A stretch of 64,000 nt of DNA from Streptomyces sp. NBC_00370. Lineage in GTDB: Bacteria; Actinomycetota; Actinomycetes; Streptomycetales; Streptomycetaceae. The stretch is taken from the NCBI RefSeq assembly GCF_036084755.1, contig NZ_CP107968.1:6270001-6334000 (forward strand). The letters are read 5' to 3'. The position numbers and the translations under genes were made by a program. Shown piece by piece: positions 49,816-58,982 of the stretch. The first letter of the stretch is position 1; each line of letters begins with the position of its first letter. The notes under the pieces are model-generated. The model did not search any database and was not told the DNA's origin. It worked only from the letters and a program-made list of their open reading frames with translations.

Positions 49816-50754
49816 GTGAGAACCGCAGCTCCCGCACCGCGGGTCATCGCCGTCGTCGGTCCCACCGCGGCAGGCAAGTCCGATCTGGGCGTTCATCTCG
49901 CCCGGCAACTCGACGGTGAGGTAGTCAACGCAGACTCCATGCAGCTGTACCGCGGAATGGACATCGGAACGGCCAAGCTGACAGCGGAGGAACGCGCCGG
50001 TGTCCCGCACCACCTGCTGGACATCTGGGAGGTCACGGAAGCCGCCAGTGTCGCCGAGTACCAGAAGCTGGCCCGGATCGAGATCGACCGGCTGCTCGCG
50101 GCAGGCCGCACCCCGGTACTCGTCGGCGGCTCCGGGCTCTACGTACGCGGCGCCATCGACGCCCTGGACTTCCCCGGCACCGACCCCGAGGTGCGCGCCA
50201 GGCTGGAGGCCGAGCTGACGCTGCGCGGCTCGGGCGCGCTGCACGCCAGGCTGTCGGCGGCCGACCCGCAGGCGGGCCGCGCGATCCTGCCCAGCAACGG
50301 CCGCCGGATCGTGCGCGCGCTCGAAGTGATCGAGATCACCGGCAAGCCGTTCACCGCCAATCTGCCGGGTCATGACGCCGTGTACGACACCCTCCAGATC
50401 GGGGTCGACGTCGCCCGCCCCGAACTCGACGCACGGATCGCCCTGCGGGTCGACCGGATGTGGGAGGCGGGTCTGGTGGACGAGGTGCGCGCGCTGGAAG
50501 CGGCCGGCCTGCGAGAAGGGCGTACGGCCTCCCGCGCCCTCGGCTACCAGCAGGTGCTCGCCGCGCTCGCCGGGGACTCGACCGACGAGGAGGCGCGCGC
50601 CGAGACCGTACGCGCCACCAAGCGCTTCGCGAGGCGTCAGGACTCCTGGTTCCGGCGCGACCCGCGGGTGCACTGGCTGGGCGGCGGAGCCGAGCATCGG
50701 GAGGAACTCCCCGACCGTGCGCTGGCGTTGGTCGAACGAGCGGTCACAGCCTGA
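49816..50754 (+). CDS. miaA: tRNA dimethylallyltransferase MiaA
   Basis: A 312-residue enzyme that transfers dimethylallyl to A37 of tRNAs reading UNN codons, producing the substrate of MiaB. The P-loop is GPTAAGKS (15-22), with VNADSMQLYRGMDIGTAK and VPHHLLDI following. The late DSWFRRDPRVHWL motif is typical. The GTG has GGGGAG directly against it, too close for a normal ribosome site, so translation may be from a leaderless transcript. The next gene begins about 100 nt downstream. Confidence 0.95.
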   Translation: MRTAAPAPRVIAVVGPTAAGKSDLGVHLARQLDGEVVNADSMQLYRGMDIGTAKLTAEERAGVPHHLLDIWEVTEAASVAEYQKLARIEIDRLLAAGRTPVLVGGSGLYVRGAIDALDFPGTDPEVRARLEAELTLRGSGALHARLSAADPQAGRAILPSNGRRIVRALEVIEITGKPFTANLPGHDAVYDTLQIGVDVARPELDARIALRVDRMWEAGLVDEVRALEAAGLREGRTASRALGYQQVLAALAGDSTDEEARAETVRATKRFARRQDSWFRRDPRVHWLGGGAEHREELPDRALALVERAVTA

Positions 50755-50855
50755 TCACGTGATGGCATCGGGACGCTCCGGCCGTCAATTCGGCGCCCGG
50801 GAGCGTGCCATCATCGAGCATCGATCGACAGGTGGAGTCCGAGTTGGGAGGGCGC

Positions 50856-51317
50856 GTGGCGATGGAGGCCGGCCCTCGAAACAGCGATTCCGCGACCGAG
50901 CGGCCCGAGGACACGCGGCGCCCCCAGGACGACGCGCCGCGGCTCAGCCCGGACGGTCCTGACGAGGAGGACGTGGCTCCCGAGGTCGAGGTGGAGCTGC
51001 GCCCGCAGCGCAAGCTCCGGATCTGGCAGCTCGCCCCGATCGTGGCGCTCGCCGGTGTCGGCTCCCTGATGTTCGCCTTCCCGCTCGCCTTCGGCACCGG
51101 GGACGGCGGAGCCGTCGTCGCGATGCTCGGACTGCTGATCAGCTGCTGCGCCGCGGGCTGGGGCATGATGGCCGCCCGCAAGGTCGGCTACACCTGGCCG
51201 GGGCTGCCCTCCAGGGCCTCCGGAGAGCGCGCCGACTGGCGGTTCGTCGCCCTGTACCTGGTGGTCGCCGCGGCCGTGGTCGCCCTCGCGGTCTGGCGCG
51301 TCGCGCGGCTCCGCTGA
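50856..51317 (+). CDS. Membrane protein of unknown function between miaA and dapF
   Basis: About 153 residues. The N-terminal 55 residues are acidic and disordered. Three membrane helices follow (IVALAGVGSLMFAFPLAF, VVAMLGLLISCCAAGWGMM and FVALYLVVAAAVVALAV). I recognise no characterised family; similar proteins are conserved in this position in Streptomyces. GGGAGGG supports GTG 50856; ATG 50862 is an alternative. Confidence 0.75.
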   Translation: MAMEAGPRNSDSATERPEDTRRPQDDAPRLSPDGPDEEDVAPEVEVELRPQRKLRIWQLAPIVALAGVGSLMFAFPLAFGTGDGGAVVAMLGLLISCCAAGWGMMAARKVGYTWPGLPSRASGERADWRFVALYLVVAAAVVALAVWRVARLR

Positions 51318-51340
51318 TCCGTACGCCGGGCCCCAGCTCG

Positions 51341-51346
51341 TACGAT
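51341..51346 (+). promoter_or_regulatory. -10 element for a leaderless dapF transcript
   Basis: TACGAT ends 6 nt before the dapF GTG, so transcription would start at or next to the start codon. There is no ribosome site upstream, consistent with leaderless translation. A -35 element is not obvious. Confidence 0.5.
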
Positions 51347-51352
51347 GGAGCC

Positions 51353-52264
51353 GTGAGCACCTCGCAGATCTCCCCGATCGCCTTCCTCAAGGGCCACGGG
51401 ACCGAGAACGACTTCGTGATCGTCCCCGACCCGGACAACGCCATCGACCTGCCCGTCCGCGCCGTGGCCACGCTCTGCGACCGCAGGGCCGGGGTCGGCG
51501 GCGACGGCCTGCTGCATGTCGTGCGGTCCGCCGCGCACCCCGAGGCGCAGGACATGGCGGCCGAGGCCGACTGGTTCATGGACTACCGCAACGCCGACGG
51601 GTCCGTCGCCGAGATGTGCGGCAACGGCATCCGGGTCTTCGCGCGCTACCTCGCGCGGGCGGGCCATGTCGAGGCGGGCGATCTGCGGATCGCCACCCGG
51701 GCCGGCGTCAAGCGGGTCCATCTCGCCAAGGACACCGCGGGCGGCTCCGGCGCGGCCGGGACGGGGGACATCACCGTCGAGATGGGGAGCGCCACGCTTC
51801 CCGGCACCGAGGTACGGGTCGCGGTCGGCGACCACGAGTGGCCCGCGCGCAACGTCAACATGGGCAATCCGCACGCGGTCACCTTCGTCGACGACCTGAC
51901 GCGGGCCGGCGAGCTGTACACGGCACCGTCCGTCACCCCGGCGTCCGCCTACCCCGACGGGGTCAACGTCGAGTTCGTCGTCGACAGGGGCCCGCGCCAC
52001 GTGGCCATGCGCGTCCATGAGCGCGGCTCGGGCGAGACCCGCTCCTGCGGGACCGGCGCCTGCGCCGTGGCCGTCGCGGCCGCCCGCAGGGACGGCCAGG
52101 ACCCGGCCAGCACCGGAGCACCCGTCACGTACACCGTCGACCTGCCCGGCGGCCGACTGGTCGTCACCGAGCGTACGGACGGCGAGATCGAGATGACCGG
52201 GCCCGCCGTGATTGTCGCCGAAGGGCACTTCGACCCGGTGTGGCTTGAATCGGTCATTGCCTGA
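51353..52264 (+). CDS. dapF: Diaminopimelate epimerase
   Basis: A 303-residue two-domain epimerase converting LL- to meso-diaminopimelate for lysine synthesis; Streptomyces peptidoglycan uses the LL form, so this serves mainly lysine. Catalytic cysteines are Cys89 in MCGNGIRVFARY and Cys232 in SCGTGACAVAVAA. The N terminus FLKGHGTENDFVI is canonical. It is placed after miaA and a membrane protein and 131 bp before the relA-type gene. Confidence 0.96.
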   Translation: MSTSQISPIAFLKGHGTENDFVIVPDPDNAIDLPVRAVATLCDRRAGVGGDGLLHVVRSAAHPEAQDMAAEADWFMDYRNADGSVAEMCGNGIRVFARYLARAGHVEAGDLRIATRAGVKRVHLAKDTAGGSGAAGTGDITVEMGSATLPGTEVRVAVGDHEWPARNVNMGNPHAVTFVDDLTRAGELYTAPSVTPASAYPDGVNVEFVVDRGPRHVAMRVHERGSGETRSCGTGACAVAVAAARRDGQDPASTGAPVTYTVDLPGGRLVVTERTDGEIEMTGPAVIVAEGHFDPVWLESVIA

Positions 52265-52395
52265 AACTCGCTCGAATGGGTGATCAGTTTCACGCTGGGC
52301 AAGAGCTGGTCTGGTCCACGTGGTGGGCTCGATAGCATCAAGCACCGGCCCCGAGGGCGCTCCTGCTCCTCCACCGCCGGTCGAAGCTGCCGGAG

Positions 52396-54477
52396 GTGCC
52401 CATGAGTGCAGAGGCCACCAGCCCTGGTGCCCACAGTCGCAAACGCGGCCTGCCCAGGATCGACCTCCGCAGAATCGGCAGGGCCGCCCTGCTCGGCCCT
52501 GCCTCCAGAGACCGGCTGCCCGACGCCATGGGCCATGTCGCCGAGGCCCATCGGGCGCATCATCCCGACGCCGATCTCGCGGTCCTGCACAAGGCGTACG
52601 TACTGGCCGAGGCGTCCCACCGCGGCCAGTACCGCAAGAGCGGCGACCCGTACATCACCCACCCGCTCGCGGTGACGCTGATCCTCGCCGAACTGGGCGC
52701 CGAGACCACCACGCTGACCGCGTCCCTGCTCCACGACACCGTCGAGGACACGGAAGTGACGCTCGATCAGGTGCGGGCGGAGTTCGGCGACGAGGTCTGT
52801 TATCTGGTCGACGGCGTGACCAAGCTGGAGAAGGTCGACTACGGCGCGGCGGCCGAGCCGGAGACCTTCCGCAAGATGCTCGTCGCCACCGGCAACGACG
52901 TCCGGGTGATGTCGATCAAGCTGGCCGACCGGCTGCACAACATGCGCACGCTCGGGGTGATGCGCCCCGACAAGCAGGCCCGCATCGCCAAGGTCACCCG
53001 CGACGTGCTGATCCCGCTCGCCGAACGGCTCGGTGTCCAGGCGCTCAAGACCGAGCTGGAGGACCTGGTCTTCGCGATCCTGCGCCCCGAGGAGTACGAG
53101 GAGACCCGCGCCCTCATCGCGGACAACGCGACGGCGGGCGACGCGCTCGCCGCCATCTCCGAGGACGTCAGGAGCGCGCTGCGCGAGGCGGGCATCACCG
53201 CCGAAGTCCTCGTCAGGCCACGCCACTTCGTCTCCGTCCACCGGTCGAAACTCAAACGCGGCGAACTGCGCGGCTCGGACTTCGGCAGGCTGCTGGTGCT
53301 GGTCGGTGAGGACGCCGACTGTTACGCGGTCCTCGGCGAACTGCACACCTGCTTCACGCCGGTGATCTCCGAGTTCAAGGACTTCATCGCGGCGCCCAAG
53401 TTCAACCTGTACCAGTCGCTGCACACCGCCGTCGCGGGACCCGACGGCGCGGTCGCCGAAGTCCTCATCCGTACGCACCAGATGCACAAGGTCGCCGAGG
53501 CCGGTGTCGTCGCGCTCGGCAACCCGTACGCCTCGGTCGAAGCGGCCGAGGAGCCGGCCGGCGAGCGCGCCGACCCCACCAGGCCGGGCTGGCTCTCCCG
53601 GCTGCTGGAGTGGCAGGAGGCGGCGACCGACCCCGACACGTTCTGGACGACGCTCCGCGACGACCTGGCGCAGGACCGGGAGATCACCGTCTTCCGCGCC
53701 GAGGGCGGCATGCTCGGACTGCCGGCCGGCGCGACCTGCGTGGACGCCGCGTACGCGCAGCACGGCGAGGCGGCCCACGGCTGTCTCGGCGCCCGGGTCA
53801 ACGGCCGGCTCGCGCCGCTGAGCACCGTGCTGAGCGACGGCGACACGGTCCAGCTGCTGCTCGCCCAGGACGCCACCTCAGGACCCTCGCCCGAATGGCT
53901 CGACCACGCCAAGACCCCGGCCGCCCGGATCGCGATCAACGGCTGGCTCGCCGCGCACCCCGAGGCGGTGAAACTCCCCGACGCCGCTCCCCGCCCGCCG
54001 GCCGCCCAGAGCGCCGGCCAGCGCGGCGCCGCCAACGCCGTCGTGGGGCTGCCGAACGCGACCGTACGGCTCGCCGGGTGCTGTACGCCCGTACCGCCCG
54101 ACGAGATCACGGCCTTCGCCGTGCGCGGCGGCGCCGTCACCGTGCACCGGGTGGAATGCTCCGCCGTGGCGCGGATGGAGGCATTAGGCCGTAACCCGGT
54201 CGAGGTGAGCTGGACGGACGCGGCGGAGTGCCGGGTCACGCTGTACGCGGAGTCCTTCGGGCGGCCCCGGCTGCTCGCCGACCTCACGGAGGCCATCGCG
54301 ACCGCGGGCGCCGGCATCGTCTCGGCGACCGTGGAGCCGCCCAGCCGACAGCGCGTACGGCACACGTACACCCTGCAGCTCCCCGACGCCGCGAGTCTGC
54401 CGGGGCTGATGCGTGCCATGCGGGACGTACCGGGCGTGTACGACGTCAGCCGGGCGCAGCACTCGACGACCGGCTGA
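52396..54477 (+). CDS. RelA/SpoT-homologue (RshA-like) with intact hydrolase and divergent synthetase domain
   Basis: A 693-residue long RSH protein. The hydrolase domain is complete: His75 in HRGQYRKSGDPYITHP, His113-Asp114 in LLHDTVEDTEVT and KLADRLHNMRTL. The synthetase region (about 275-375) keeps FKDFIAAPKFNLYQSLHT and the Glu of EVLIRT. However, it has RPRHFVSVHRSKL and SDFGRLLVLV where canonical enzymes have YSxxxKM and DLVGxRV, and it lacks AAHWxYK. TGS (about 430-490), the Cys-Cys RIS/ZFD (GCCTPVPPDE) and ACT domains follow. Position matches S. coelicolor rshA, reported to make ppGpp under phosphate limitation. Codon 597 is TTA, the bldA codon. GTG 52396 or ATG 52402 may initiate. 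Confidence 0.9.
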   Translation: MPMSAEATSPGAHSRKRGLPRIDLRRIGRAALLGPASRDRLPDAMGHVAEAHRAHHPDADLAVLHKAYVLAEASHRGQYRKSGDPYITHPLAVTLILAELGAETTTLTASLLHDTVEDTEVTLDQVRAEFGDEVCYLVDGVTKLEKVDYGAAAEPETFRKMLVATGNDVRVMSIKLADRLHNMRTLGVMRPDKQARIAKVTRDVLIPLAERLGVQALKTELEDLVFAILRPEEYEETRALIADNATAGDALAAISEDVRSALREAGITAEVLVRPRHFVSVHRSKLKRGELRGSDFGRLLVLVGEDADCYAVLGELHTCFTPVISEFKDFIAAPKFNLYQSLHTAVAGPDGAVAEVLIRTHQMHKVAEAGVVALGNPYASVEAAEEPAGERADPTRPGWLSRLLEWQEAATDPDTFWTTLRDDLAQDREITVFRAEGGMLGLPAGATCVDAAYAQHGEAAHGCLGARVNGRLAPLSTVLSDGDTVQLLLAQDATSGPSPEWLDHAKTPAARIAINGWLAAHPEAVKLPDAAPRPPAAQSAGQRGAANAVVGLPNATVRLAGCCTPVPPDEITAFAVRGGAVTVHRVECSAVARMEALGRNPVEVSWTDAAECRVTLYAESFGRPRLLADLTEAIATAGAGIVSATVEPPSRQRVRHTYTLQLPDAASLPGLMRAMRDVPGVYDVSRAQHSTTG
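54184..54186 (+). other. In-frame TTA (bldA-dependent) codon in the RelA homologue
   Basis: The triplet TTA at 54184-54186 is codon 597 of the frame starting at 52396 (Leu in RMEALGRN), between the Cys-Cys motif and the ACT domain. In Streptomyces TTA is read only by the developmentally controlled bldA tRNA. I checked TTA triplets in the other called genes and found no other in frame. Confidence 0.9.
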
Positions 54478-54582
54478 GACAGGCCGGCGAGCGGCAGCCG
54501 GGCGCGCGCCCGGCTGCCCCTTTCGAGTGGGAACGGAGCGCGCCGCCCCCGCGCACCCGGCGGCCACTGGTAGCGGTGGTCC

Positions 54583-56034
54583 ATGCTGCTCACCTCCCGC
54601 CGGCTGCGCGCCGCCCTGCTGGCCATCGCCTCCGCCACCCTCGTCGCCGCGACCCTGCCGGCGCCGGGGCCGCTGGGCATCGGCGATCCGCTCTTCCCCG
54701 AACTCGGCAATCCCGGCTACGACGTACGCTCCTACGACCTCGACTTCACGTACGGCGGCGACAACACCAAACCGCTGGACGCCGTCACCAAGATCCACGC
54801 GGTGGCGACCGAGCGACTGGAGCGGATCAACCTCGACTTCACCCACGGCACCGTCCGCTCCGTCGAGGTCAACGGCGCACCCGCGCAGTTCGAGACGGCG
54901 GGCGAGGACCTGGTCGTCACCCCGGCGGAGCCCGTCGAGGCCGGCGCCCGGATGTGGGTCACGGTCGGTCACACCAGCGATCCGACCGGCACGGCCGGCG
55001 GCTGGGTGCGCACCACCGACGGTCTGGTGATGGCCAATCAGGCGAACGCCGCCCACCGGGTCTTCCCGAGCAACGACCACCCGGCGGACAAGGCGTACTA
55101 CACCTTCCACGTCACGGCGCCGCAGAAGCTGACGGTCGTCGCCAACGGACTGCCCGTGGACAGCCGCCGCCACGGCGCGAGCACCACCTGGACGTACCGC
55201 ACCAGCCACCCCATGGCCTCGGAGCTGGCCCAGGTCTCCATCGGCGGCTCGGCCGTCCTGCACAGGGAAGGCCCGGACGGCCTGCCCGTACGGGACGTGG
55301 TGCCGGCGGCCGACAAGGCGAAGCTGGAGCCCTGGCTGGCGAAGACACCGGACCAGATCCGCTGGCTGGAGTCGAAGATCGGCCCGTACCCCTTCGAGAC
55401 GTACGGGGTGCTGATCGCCGGCGCCGACACCGGCTTCGAGCTGGAGACCCAGACGCTGTCGCTCTTCGAGCGCTCGCTGTTCACCCGCCCCGAGTACCCC
55501 GCGTGGTACGTCGAGTCGGTCATGGTCCACGAGCTGTCCCACCAGTGGTTCGGCGACAGCGTCTCGCCGCACAGCTGGTCCGACGTGTGGCTCAACGAGG
55601 GGCACGCCACCTGGTACGAGGCGCTGTACGCGCAGGAGCACGCCAAGAAGCCGATGGAGACGCGGATGAAGGACGCGTACGCCCTCTCCGACGGCTGGCG
55701 GGCGGCCGGCGGCCCGCCTGCGGCGCCCGCGCCGCCGGTGCCGGGACAGCAGATCAGCCTGTTCCGCCCGGTCGTGTACGACGGCAGTGCGCTGGTCCTC
55801 TACGCGCTGCGCGAGGAGATCGGTACGGACGCCTTCTCCCGGCTGGAGCGCGAGTGGGTCCGCGAGCACCAGGACGGCAACGCGACCACGGCCGACTTCG
55901 TGCGGCTGGCCTCGGAGGTCGCCGGGCGTGATCTGTCCGGCTTCTTCCAGGCGTGGCTGTACGGGACGAAGACCCCGCCCATGCCGGGACACCCGGACTG
56001 GCACAGCCGGCCACCCGCCGAGAACGGTGCGTGA
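54583..56034 (+). CDS. Secreted M1-family zinc metallopeptidase
   Basis: A 483-residue protein. The N-terminal signal peptide is about 1-26 (RRLRAALLAIASATLVAATL, cleaved near APG). A beta-sandwich of the aminopeptidase-N type precedes the gluzincin domain with HELSHQWFGD (zinc histidines and catalytic Glu) and WLNEGHATW (third zinc ligand Glu). The exopeptidase GAMEN loop is represented by GFELETQT, a variant seen in actinobacterial M1 enzymes. The helical C-terminal cap is much shorter than in full aminopeptidases. It likely digests extracellular peptides. No ribosome site is clear before the ATG. Confidence 0.9.
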   Translation: MLLTSRRLRAALLAIASATLVAATLPAPGPLGIGDPLFPELGNPGYDVRSYDLDFTYGGDNTKPLDAVTKIHAVATERLERINLDFTHGTVRSVEVNGAPAQFETAGEDLVVTPAEPVEAGARMWVTVGHTSDPTGTAGGWVRTTDGLVMANQANAAHRVFPSNDHPADKAYYTFHVTAPQKLTVVANGLPVDSRRHGASTTWTYRTSHPMASELAQVSIGGSAVLHREGPDGLPVRDVVPAADKAKLEPWLAKTPDQIRWLESKIGPYPFETYGVLIAGADTGFELETQTLSLFERSLFTRPEYPAWYVESVMVHELSHQWFGDSVSPHSWSDVWLNEGHATWYEALYAQEHAKKPMETRMKDAYALSDGWRAAGGPPAAPAPPVPGQQISLFRPVVYDGSALVLYALREEIGTDAFSRLEREWVREHQDGNATTADFVRLASEVAGRDLSGFFQAWLYGTKTPPMPGHPDWHSRPPAENGA

Positions 56035-56178
56035 AACCCATGTGACGACCGGGTCCCGCCGTGTCACCATCAACGGGTCGGCGACGCGGCCGGAAGGCAG
56101 TACGGCCGGGAATCAATCCGGGCCGTCACGCGTTGTGACGGTTGTAGCAGTAGTTTCTGATTTCGACGTAAGGATCAA

Positions 56179-57696
56179 ATGACCTCCTCTTCTTCCCCTT
56201 CCCAGGACGCGCAGAGCTTCGCGGATGCCAGCAATACGGATCCCCGCACGGACAGCCTTCGGGCGAACGCCCTGATGGAAGAGGACGTCGCCTGGAGCCA
56301 CGAGATCGACGGAGAGCGGGACGGCGACCAGTTCGACCGTTCCGACCGGGCCGCCCTGCGACGTGTGGCCGGCCTCTCCACCGAGCTCGAAGACGTCACC
56401 GAGGTCGAATACCGCCAGCTCCGCCTCGAACGCGTGGTGCTCGTCGGTGTGTGGACGTCGGGAACGGCGCAGGACGCGGAGAACTCCCTCGCGGAGCTCG
56501 CCGCCCTCGCCGAGACGGCCGGTGCGCTCGTGCTGGACGGTGTCGTCCAGCGCCGCGACAAGCCGGACGCCGCGACGTACATCGGCTCCGGCAAGGCGAA
56601 CGAGCTGCGGGACATCGTCCTGGAGACCGGCGCCGACACCGTCGTGTGCGACGGTGAACTCAGCCCCGGCCAGCTCATCCACCTCGAAGACGTCGTCAAG
56701 GTCAAGGTGGTCGACAGGACCGCCCTGATCCTCGACATCTTCGCCCAGCACGCCAAGTCCCGTGAGGGCAAGGCGCAGGTCGCGCTCGCGCAGATGCAGT
56801 ACATGCTGCCGCGACTGCGCGGCTGGGGTCAGTCGCTGTCCCGGCAGATGGGTGGCGGCGGCGGTGGCGGCATGGCCACACGCGGTCCCGGTGAGACCAA
56901 GATCGAGACGGACCGGCGGCGGATCCGCGAGAAGATGGCGAAGATGCGCCGGGAGATCGCGGAGATGAAGACCGGCCGCGAGATCAAGCGGCAGGAGCGG
57001 CGCCGCCACAAGGTGCCGTCGGTCGCGATCGCCGGATACACCAACGCGGGCAAGTCGTCCCTGCTCAACCGGCTCACCGGCGCGGGTGTCCTGGTGGAGA
57101 ACGCGCTGTTCGCCACCCTGGACCCGACCGTGCGCCGGGCCGAGACACCCGGCGGGCGGCTCTACACGCTGACCGACACGGTCGGCTTCGTCCGGCACCT
57201 GCCGCACCACCTGGTCGAGGCGTTCCGCTCCACGATGGAGGAGGTCGGTGACTCCGACCTGATCCTGCACGTGGTCGACGGCTCGCATCCCGCACCGGAG
57301 GAGCAGCTGGCCGCCGTGCGCGAGGTCGTACGCGACGTGGGCGCGGTCAATGTCCGCGAGATCGTGGTGATCAACAAGGCCGACGCGGCCGATCCGGTGG
57401 TGCTCCAGCGGCTGCTGAGCGCCGAGCGCCACGCCATCGCCGTGTCGGCGCGCACCGGACAGGGCATCGCCGAGCTGCTCGCGCTGCTCGACATGGAGCT
57501 GCCGAGGCCGCAGGTCGAGGTCGAGGTGCTCGTGCCGTACACGCACGGCGGGCTGGTCTCGCGGATCCACGCCGAGGGCGAGGTGCTGTCCGAGGAGCAC
57601 ACCCCGGAGGGCACGCAGCTCAAGGCCCAGGTCCATGAGGAGCTGGCTGCGGCGCTCGCGCCGTACGCCCCGGTCGCCGTACCGGCTGCCACCTGA
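56179..57696 (+). CDS. hflX: Ribosome-associated GTPase HflX
   Basis: A 505-residue GTPase. The N-terminal glycine-rich HflX domain contains the GGGGGGM loop (about 225-232) and TRGPGETKIETDRR, and a coiled coil links it to the G domain. G1 is GYTNAGKS (286-293), G3 lies in DTVGFVRHLP and G4 is NKAD. HflX splits stalled or heat-stressed 70S ribosomes. AAGGA 6 nt upstream supports the ATG. The 144 bp before it are AT-richer than average near 56140-56175, suggesting the promoter is there. A strong terminator follows. Confidence 0.94.
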   Translation: MTSSSSPSQDAQSFADASNTDPRTDSLRANALMEEDVAWSHEIDGERDGDQFDRSDRAALRRVAGLSTELEDVTEVEYRQLRLERVVLVGVWTSGTAQDAENSLAELAALAETAGALVLDGVVQRRDKPDAATYIGSGKANELRDIVLETGADTVVCDGELSPGQLIHLEDVVKVKVVDRTALILDIFAQHAKSREGKAQVALAQMQYMLPRLRGWGQSLSRQMGGGGGGGMATRGPGETKIETDRRRIREKMAKMRREIAEMKTGREIKRQERRRHKVPSVAIAGYTNAGKSSLLNRLTGAGVLVENALFATLDPTVRRAETPGGRLYTLTDTVGFVRHLPHHLVEAFRSTMEEVGDSDLILHVVDGSHPAPEEQLAAVREVVRDVGAVNVREIVVINKADAADPVVLQRLLSAERHAIAVSARTGQGIAELLALLDMELPRPQVEVEVLVPYTHGGLVSRIHAEGEVLSEEHTPEGTQLKAQVHEELAAALAPYAPVAVPAAT

Positions 57697-57707
57697 TCGA
57701 GAAGCAA

Positions 57708-57747
57708 ACGAAGGCCCGTCCCCTCGACCGAGGGGACGGGCCTTCGT
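57708..57747. terminator. Bidirectional terminator after hflX
   Basis: An 18-bp perfect stem, ACGAAGGCCCGTCCCCTC with its complement, closes on a 4-nt loop and is flanked by AAACG and CGTCC. It lies 11 nt after the hflX stop and faces the leftward protease gene, so it may serve both. Confidence 0.85.
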
Positions 57748-57806
57748 CCTGACGTGCACCGGCTCACCGGTCCGGACTCACCGGACTGGGCTCACCGGTC
57801 CGTTGC

Positions 57807-58982
57807 TCACTGGCCTGCGAACTTCTTGCTGACGCCGTCGTAGACGCCCTTGGCCACGTCACCGAGGCGGGGGCCCGCCAGCCAGCCGGAGGTCACCGGG
57901 CCGATGGAGGTGTTGGAGACCAGCGCGGGCTTGCCGTCGGAGCCCTTCGCGACCCAGCCGCCGCCGGAGGAGCCGCCCGTCATGGTGCAGCCGACGCGGT
58001 ACATCGTCGGGTCGGACTCGTTCAGCGAGAGCCGGCCGGGCCGGGCCTCGCACTGGTAGAGCTTCTGGCCGTCGAAGGGCGGAGCCGCCGGGTAGCCGGT
58101 CGCCGTCAGGTCGGCGATCTTGGGTGTGGCCGGTGCGTTGAAGTTCACCGGCAGGGCCGAACCGACCGTCTCCTCCAGGGACTTGCCGCTGCCGCCCTTC
58201 TCCGGGGTGACATGGAGCACCGCGTAGTCGTACGGAGCGCCGAGCCCGCCGCTCGACGCGCCCTGCGCGATCCACTGGTCCGAGGTCTGCGCCCAGTCCG
58301 CCCACCACACGCCGTCGGGCGCGACTTCTTCCTTGGGCGCGTTCTGCAACGCGTCGGTCGACAGACCCTTGTTGTTGTACGCCGGCACGAAGGCGAGGTT
58401 GCGGTACCAGCCGCCCGCCTTGCCCGCGTGGACGCAATGGCCCGCCGTCCAGACCAAGTTGGACTTGCCCGGGTGCGCCGGGTCCTCGACCACGGTCGCC
58501 GAGCAGACCATCGAACCCTCGGGCCCGTCGAAGAACAGCTTGCCGGAAGCGGGGGCGCTGTCGGCGTAAGGCGCCTTCACCGCGCGGGCGTTGACCGGCT
58601 CGGGCGTCGGGTCGGTGACACCCTGGTCACCCGAGATGTCGTTGGGGACGGGCGTCTCCGGCGGCTTGTCCGCCTCGCGCATCCGGTCCTGGTCCCACAG
58701 TCCCGCGATGATCGGGTTGATGTAGTCCCTCGCCTCACGCAGCCACTTGTCCTTGTCCCAGTTCTTCCACTCGCCGCCCCGCCACTTGTCGAGGTCTATC
58801 CCGCGGGCCTTCAGCCGCTCCTTCAGGTCGTCCGGGATCTTCACCTTGCCGTCGGACGAACTGCTGGGCGCGGCACTCGGCTTGTCGCTCGCGTCGTCGT
58901 CGCCCGGCCCGCAGGCCGTGGCGGTCAGAGCGAGTACCGCGGCGACTGAAGCCGCGGCAAGCATCGGACGAATGGGTCGCAT
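57807..58982 (-). CDS. Secreted trypsin-like serine protease lipoprotein
   Basis: A 391-residue chymotrypsin-fold protein. The signal peptide ends in the lipobox LTATAC with Cys24, so it is lipid-anchored outside the membrane. A charged linker (about 50-120) rich in Lys/Asp/Trp precedes the protease. The catalytic His is in WTAGHCVH, the Asp in YDYAVLHV, and the Ser in TGGSSGGGW. The substrate is unknown; related Streptomyces proteins are annotated only as trypsin-like peptidases. It is divergent from the siderophore genes. Confidence 0.87.
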   Translation of the reverse strand: MRPIRPMLAAASVAAVLALTATACGPGDDDASDKPSAAPSSSSDGKVKIPDDLKERLKARGIDLDKWRGGEWKNWDKDKWLREARDYINPIIAGLWDQDRMREADKPPETPVPNDISGDQGVTDPTPEPVNARAVKAPYADSAPASGKLFFDGPEGSMVCSATVVEDPAHPGKSNLVWTAGHCVHAGKAGGWYRNLAFVPAYNNKGLSTDALQNAPKEEVAPDGVWWADWAQTSDQWIAQGASSGGLGAPYDYAVLHVTPEKGGSGKSLEETVGSALPVNFNAPATPKIADLTATGYPAAPPFDGQKLYQCEARPGRLSLNESDPTMYRVGCTMTGGSSGGGWVAKGSDGKPALVSNTSIGPVTSGWLAGPRLGDVAKGVYDGVSKKFAGQ

